DNA of 64,000 nt from Sphingomonas ginsenosidivorax. Lineage in GTDB: Bacteria; Pseudomonadota; Alphaproteobacteria; Sphingomonadales; Sphingomonadaceae. The notes under the pieces are model-generated. The model was not told where the DNA came from. It was given only the letters and a program-made list of their open reading frames with translations, and did not search any database. The translations under genes and the position numbers were made by a program. The DNA is taken from assembly GCF_007995065.1 (NCBI RefSeq), contig NZ_VOQR01000001.1:1491001-1555000 (forward strand), in the 5' to 3' direction. Shown here piece by piece: positions 60,354-64,000 of this stretch; position 1 is the stretch's first letter; each line of letters starts with the position of its first letter.

Positions 60354-62027
60354 TCAGGACGGCGGGGCCGCGAACCCCAGCATCGCGAACGCCGCGTCCG
60401 CCGCCAGCGGTCGTGCGAAGAAATAGCCCTGGCCATAGGTGCATCCGAGCGCCGCGAGCGTCTGCGCCAGCTCGTTGGTCTCTACGCCTTCGGCAGTGGT
60501 CTTCATGCCCAGCGCCTGCGCCAGGCTGAGGATCGCGCGGACGATCGAGACCTTGTCGCGGTCCGCCAGCATCTCGGTCACGAAGCTGCGATCGATCTTG
60601 AGCACGTCGATCGGCAGCTTCTGCAGATAGGCGAGGTTCGAATACCCCGTGCCGAAATCGTCCATCGCCAGCGTCGTGCCGAGCGATTTGAGCGCGTGCA
60701 TCGCGCCCGCAATGCGGTCGGGATCGCTGACGATCGCGCTCTCGGTCAGCTCCAGCGTGAAGCGATGCCCGCTCAACCCGGTGGCCGCGAGCGCTGCCGC
60801 GACGACCGGCGCGATGTCGTCGCGCTGCAACTGGATCGCCGACAGGTTCACCGCGACCTTGACGCCGCAATTGCCGCCCGCCGCCAGATCCCACGCCGCC
60901 AGCGTCCGTGCCGCCTCCTCGATCGCCCAGCGGCCGAGCGGGACGATCAGTCCGGATTCCTCGGCGACCGGGATGAAGTCGTTCGGCGCATATTCGCGGC
61001 CATCCTCGTCGGTCCAGCGCGCCAGCGCCTCGAACGACGTCACCCGGCCGGTCGCCAGGTCACAGATCGGTTGATAGGTCAGGTGCAGCCGGCGATTCTC
61101 GATCGCGCGACGCAGGGCGGTCTCCATCGCGAACGCGTCGCGCGCGATCGTGAAATCCTGCGTCAGGTAGGATTCGGACCGGCCGCTGACCTTGGCGCGC
61201 TTCACCGCGAACTGCGCGTGGCGGACGAGCTCGGCGCCCTCGCCCGGCTCGTCGGCGCCGTAGGCGATGCCCACCGAACATTCGACGCTGATCTCGTAGG
61301 TCGTGAGCCGGAACGGCGTCGCCAGCGTCTGGCGGATCCGGCGGGCCAGCTGGTGCGCCTCGTCCCGGTTGTCGTCGATCGCCATGAGGATGCCGAACTG
61401 GTCGCCGCCCAGCCGCGCCAACGTGTCGCGCGCGCGGAGCGCACCCTTGATCCGCCGCGCGACCGTGATCAGCAGTTCGTCGCCGGCCAGGCTGCCGAGG
61501 CAGGCGTTGAGCCGACCGAACCGATCCAGGTCGATCGCCAGCACCGCGACGTTATCGCGATCGGCCTCGCGTTCGAGAATGTCCTCGAAACCCTCGCGAT
61601 TCGGCAGCCCGGTCAGGCTGTCGGTCGTCATCTCGCGCTGCATGCTGCGTTCGGTATGGACGCGAGAGGTCTGGTCGACGAACATCACCATGCAGCGGTC
61701 GTGGACCGCGACCGACGAGCGCGCGATCGTCACGCGGTAATAGCGGCAGTCGACGACCTCGCCGATCGTCCATTCGAACTCGGTGCGAACCTGACCCGCG
61801 TCGAGGAACGTCGTGATCCGATCGCCCAGCGCCGCCAGCATCGGCGACCGTTCCGAAACCACGCCGAACCCGGCCAGCCGATAGGCGCGGTTCGTCGCGT
61901 ACACCGATAGCGCGCCATCCTGGCGGCACACCTGGACCGCTGGGATCGGTACCAATTCGAGCGCGCGCGTAACCAGCTCTACCGAAACGATTTCGGTCGG
62001 TTCTACATGGGGCGCGGTCGATGCCAT
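60354..62027 (-). CDS. PAS-GGDEF-EAL protein, probable c-di-GMP phosphodiesterase
   Basis: A 557-residue protein with a PAS-like N-terminal part ('VYATNRAYRLAGFGVVSERSP', then 'YYRVTIARSSVAVHDRCMVMFVDQTS'), a GGDEF-like domain and an EAL domain. The GGDEF signature reads G-G-D-Q-F, so it is probably not an active cyclase but could bind GTP. The EAL domain keeps 'FEALARW', 'NLSAIQL', 'ELTESAI', 'MDDFGTGYSNLAYL', 'KIDRS' and 'AEGVETNE'. It is cytoplasmic with no membrane segment. Confidence 0.9.
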   Translation of the reverse strand: MASTAPHVEPTEIVSVELVTRALELVPIPAVQVCRQDGALSVYATNRAYRLAGFGVVSERSPMLAALGDRITTFLDAGQVRTEFEWTIGEVVDCRYYRVTIARSSVAVHDRCMVMFVDQTSRVHTERSMQREMTTDSLTGLPNREGFEDILEREADRDNVAVLAIDLDRFGRLNACLGSLAGDELLITVARRIKGALRARDTLARLGGDQFGILMAIDDNRDEAHQLARRIRQTLATPFRLTTYEISVECSVGIAYGADEPGEGAELVRHAQFAVKRAKVSGRSESYLTQDFTIARDAFAMETALRRAIENRRLHLTYQPICDLATGRVTSFEALARWTDEDGREYAPNDFIPVAEESGLIVPLGRWAIEEAARTLAAWDLAAGGNCGVKVAVNLSAIQLQRDDIAPVVAAALAATGLSGHRFTLELTESAIVSDPDRIAGAMHALKSLGTTLAMDDFGTGYSNLAYLQKLPIDVLKIDRSFVTEMLADRDKVSIVRAILSLAQALGMKTTAEGVETNELAQTLAALGCTYGQGYFFARPLAADAAFAMLGFAAPPS

Positions 62028-62102
62028 GCGACCCGCCTAGTCCAGTCTTCGTTAAGACGTTCTGAAGGACGCAAGTTCGTTACAAAAACAAATAAAACCG
62101 TT

Positions 62103-64000
62103 TTATCCAAAACGATTATCGCGGGGGAACCCGGTTGGGGGCATTCGACCCGCCGCACCGCGTGCAGCCCGCCACGGACCCAGGTCGGATTCGGTCCGCA
62201 CGCGCCCCGTCCCGCCGCCCATCGGCCAGCTCAATCCGGTCGAGAATTCGAACGTGATAGCGTCCGCCAGTCCGCCGTCGCGGTAGCGCTGCATCTGCAG
62301 CCCCTGCCCGCGCGTCATCTCGACCAGTTCGGCGAGCGGGAACACCAGCATCTTTCGGTTGTCGCCGATCGCCGCGACGTAATCGTCGGTCGCCGCGATC
62401 GGGCGCACCAGCTTCAGCGTCTCGCCGGGCCGCGGCGTCATCACCGTCTTCCCCTTGCGCGTCTCGGCGACGACGTCCGCGGCAGTCACCACGAAACCAC
62501 GGCCGTCGGTTGCCGCGACCATCAGCTTGGCCTGCTTGTTCGCGGGCAGCAGCGCGACGATGCCGACGCTGCCGTCGAGGTCGATCATCGCGCGCACCGG
62601 CTCACCGAACCCGCGTCCGCCTGGCAGCTTGTCCGAGGCGAGCGTGTAGAAGCGCCCGTTCTCCGCCGCGAGCAGCAGCTTGTCGGTGGTCTGCGCATGG
62701 AAGGCAAAGGCGGGGCCGTCGCCTTCCTTGAACTTCAGCGCCTCGGGGCTCGCCAGATCGTTGTGCCCGCGCATCGCCCGGATCCAGCCGCGCTGCGACA
62801 GGATCACGGTGATCGGCTCGCGCTCGATCATCGCCTCGAGCGGGATGTCGCGCGTCGGCGCGGCTTCCTCGATCGTCGTGCGGCGCTTGCCGAGCGGCGT
62901 CTCGTGCCCATAGCGGTCGCGTACCTTGGTCAGGTCGCGCTTCATCCGATTCTGCTGCTTGCGCGGCGAATCGAGCAAGGCGGCGAGGTCGGCGCGCTCC
63001 TTGTCGAGCTTGTCGCGCTCGGTCTTGATCTCGAACTCTTCCAGCCGCCTGAGCGAACGCAACCGCATGTTGAGGATCGCCTCCGCCTGACGATCGGTCA
63101 GATTGAATTCGGCGATCATCACCTTCTTGGGCTCATCCTCGGTGCGGATGATCTCGATCACGCGGTCGAGGTTGAGATAGGCGACGAGATAGCCGTCGAG
63201 CAGCTCGATCCGGTCGGCGATCTTCTCCAGCCGGTGCTGCGTCCGCCGTGTCAGCACGACGAACTGATGCTCGACCCACGCCGACAGCGCCTCGCGCAAG
63301 GACATCACCCGCGGCGTGCGATCCTTGTCGAGCACGTTGAGGTTGAGGCTCACGCGCGTCTCGAGGTCGGTCAGCCGGAACAGCCCGTCCATCAGCACCT
63401 GGGCATCGACGGTGCGGCTGCGCGGTTCGAGAACGATGCGCACCTCGGCGTCCGATTCGTCGCGGACGTCGGCGAGGATCGGCAGCCGCTTGGCGTTGAT
63501 CAGCTCGGCGATCTGCTCGATCAGCTTGCCCTTCTGGATCCCGTACGGGATTTCGGAAATGACGACCTGCCAGCCGCCGCCCTTCTCGCGCTCGATCGTC
63601 CAGCGCGCGCGGACGCGGAAGCCCCCGCGGCCGGTCGCATAGGATTCGCGCATCACGGCGGGCGGATCGACGACCAGACCGCCGGTCGGGAAGTCCGGTC
63701 CCTTCACGTGCTCGAGGATCATCGCATCATCGGCATCCGGCCGGTCGACCAGCATGATCGCGGCGTCGAGCAGCTCGGCGGCGTTGTGAGGCGGGATGCT
63801 CGTCGCCATCCCGACCGCGATCCCCGCGGCGCCGTTCGCGAGCAGGTTGGGGAACAGCCCCGGGAACAGCTCGGGCTCTTCCTCCTCGCCGTTATAGGTC
63901 GGTCGGAGGTTGACCGCGTTCTCGTCGAGTCCGTCCATCAGGTCGACCGCGACCTGCGTCAGCCGGGCTTCGGTGTAGCGATAGGCGGCGGCGTTATCGC
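62103..64000 (-). CDS. parC: DNA topoisomerase IV subunit A, 5' end cut off by the window
   Basis: This is the C-terminal two thirds of ParC, which decatenates daughter chromosomes with ParE. The frame continues past the right edge; the first codons read 'DNAAAYRYTEARLT', whose Tyr in R-Y-T-E (codon 63975-63977 on the plus strand) is the DNA-linking residue. 'FPNLLANGAAGIAVGMATSIPPHN' (in parts) and 'EFNLTDRQAEAILNMRLRSLRRLEEFE' follow, then a beta-pinwheel C-terminal domain. Topoisomerase IV rather than gyrase is favoured by 'RPTYNGEEEEPELFPGLFPN' and by the absence of a GyrA box. Confidence 0.9.
   Translation of the reverse strand, partial: DNAAAYRYTEARLTQVAVDLMDGLDENAVNLRPTYNGEEEEPELFPGLFPNLLANGAAGIAVGMATSIPPHNAAELLDAAIMLVDRPDADDAMILEHVKGPDFPTGGLVVDPPAVMRESYATGRGGFRVRARWTIEREKGGGWQVVISEIPYGIQKGKLIEQIAELINAKRLPILADVRDESDAEVRIVLEPRSRTVDAQVLMDGLFRLTDLETRVSLNLNVLDKDRTPRVMSLREALSAWVEHQFVVLTRRTQHRLEKIADRIELLDGYLVAYLNLDRVIEIIRTEDEPKKVMIAEFNLTDRQAEAILNMRLRSLRRLEEFEIKTERDKLDKERADLAALLDSPRKQQNRMKRDLTKVRDRYGHETPLGKRRTTIEEAAPTRDIPLEAMIEREPITVILSQRGWIRAMRGHNDLASPEALKFKEGDGPAFAFHAQTTDKLLLAAENGRFYTLASDKLPGGRGFGEPVRAMIDLDGSVGIVALLPANKQAKLMVAATDGRGFVVTAADVVAETRKGKTVMTPRPGETLKLVRPIAATDDYVAAIGDNRKMLVFPLAELVEMTRGQGLQMQRYRDGGLADAITFEFSTGLSWPMGGGTGRVRTESDLGPWRAARGAAGRMPPTGFPRDNRFG

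Noticed and set aside
1..64000. CRISPR arrays, prophage, integrative elements, toxin-antitoxin pairs or secondary-metabolite clusters
   Set aside because: No direct-repeat/spacer array, integrase, phage structural gene or synthetase was found; apart from the repeats the window is ordinary chromosomal DNA.

Overview
The window is about 64 kb of high-GC chromosomal DNA from an alphaproteobacterium, most probably a member of Sphingomonadaceae (Sphingomonas-like). This rests on families typical of the class (UPF0262, DUF1285, DUF2849, DUF934, alphaproteobacterial ParC and MoaA types), on the gene order recG / sdhE / mfd, on an ExbB-ExbD-ExbD-TonB cluster, and on many mirrored intergenic repeats of the kind seen in sphingomonad genomes. 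The species assignment is inference; no 16S gene is present. The coding is dense, with about 62 protein genes and two tRNAs, and no phage, integrase, transposase, CRISPR array or plasmid functions were seen.

Layout. 1-9 kb: the 3' end of tyrS, a small PilZ protein, recG (minus), sdhE, mfd and an EAL phosphodiesterase. 9-16 kb: moaA-nadK, tRNA-Asn, a frameshifted OprB-type porin, a chemotaxis receptor, tRNA-Gln, ilvE and a MarR regulator. 16-21 kb: proC, ybjN-like, ubiK-like, tspO and tlyA (all minus), a small hydrolase, and a UPF0149/SEC-C protein. 20.9-28.6 kb: a fatty-acid locus with a MerR regulator coupled to fadD, divergent from a thiolase and a two-domain beta-oxidation enzyme, followed by a DUF2147 protein and a FadL-type porin. 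28.6-33.7 kb: DUF4403 lipoprotein, SH3 protein and GNAT, a 2-hydroxyacid dehydrogenase, small lipoprotein and a LysE exporter.

33.7-42.5 kb: a nitronate-monooxygenase-like protein with an extra cysteine cluster, a glycosyltransferase, a GH130 protein, an SDR, an alpha/beta hydrolase, SelO and AstD. 42.7-47 kb: an assimilatory sulfate reduction cluster (cobA, DUF2849, sulfite reductase, DUF934, an APS-type CysH). 47-52.3 kb: dnaB, UPF0262, a GH25-like protein, cdd, a membrane protein of atypical codon use, and dcd. 52.4-55.5 kb: the TonB energising operon with a clear terminator. 55.7-64 kb: a secreted protein of unknown function, folB with a small Rossmann-like partner, GNAT, DUF1285-NUDIX-CCA transferase, a second EAL/GGDEF protein, and the 3' two thirds of parC running off the window.

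Most of the window is ordinary housekeeping DNA, and I found no convincing new multi-gene system. The points most worth a second look are: the single-base frameshift in the OprB porin gene, the families of mirrored repeats with shared ends (one supplies the mfd ribosome-binding site), the CX2CX3C cluster on a nitronate-monooxygenase fold, the GH25 protein lacking its catalytic glutamate, the ATA-rich membrane protein gene, and a perfect 7-4-7 dyad upstream of a small TPR protein.
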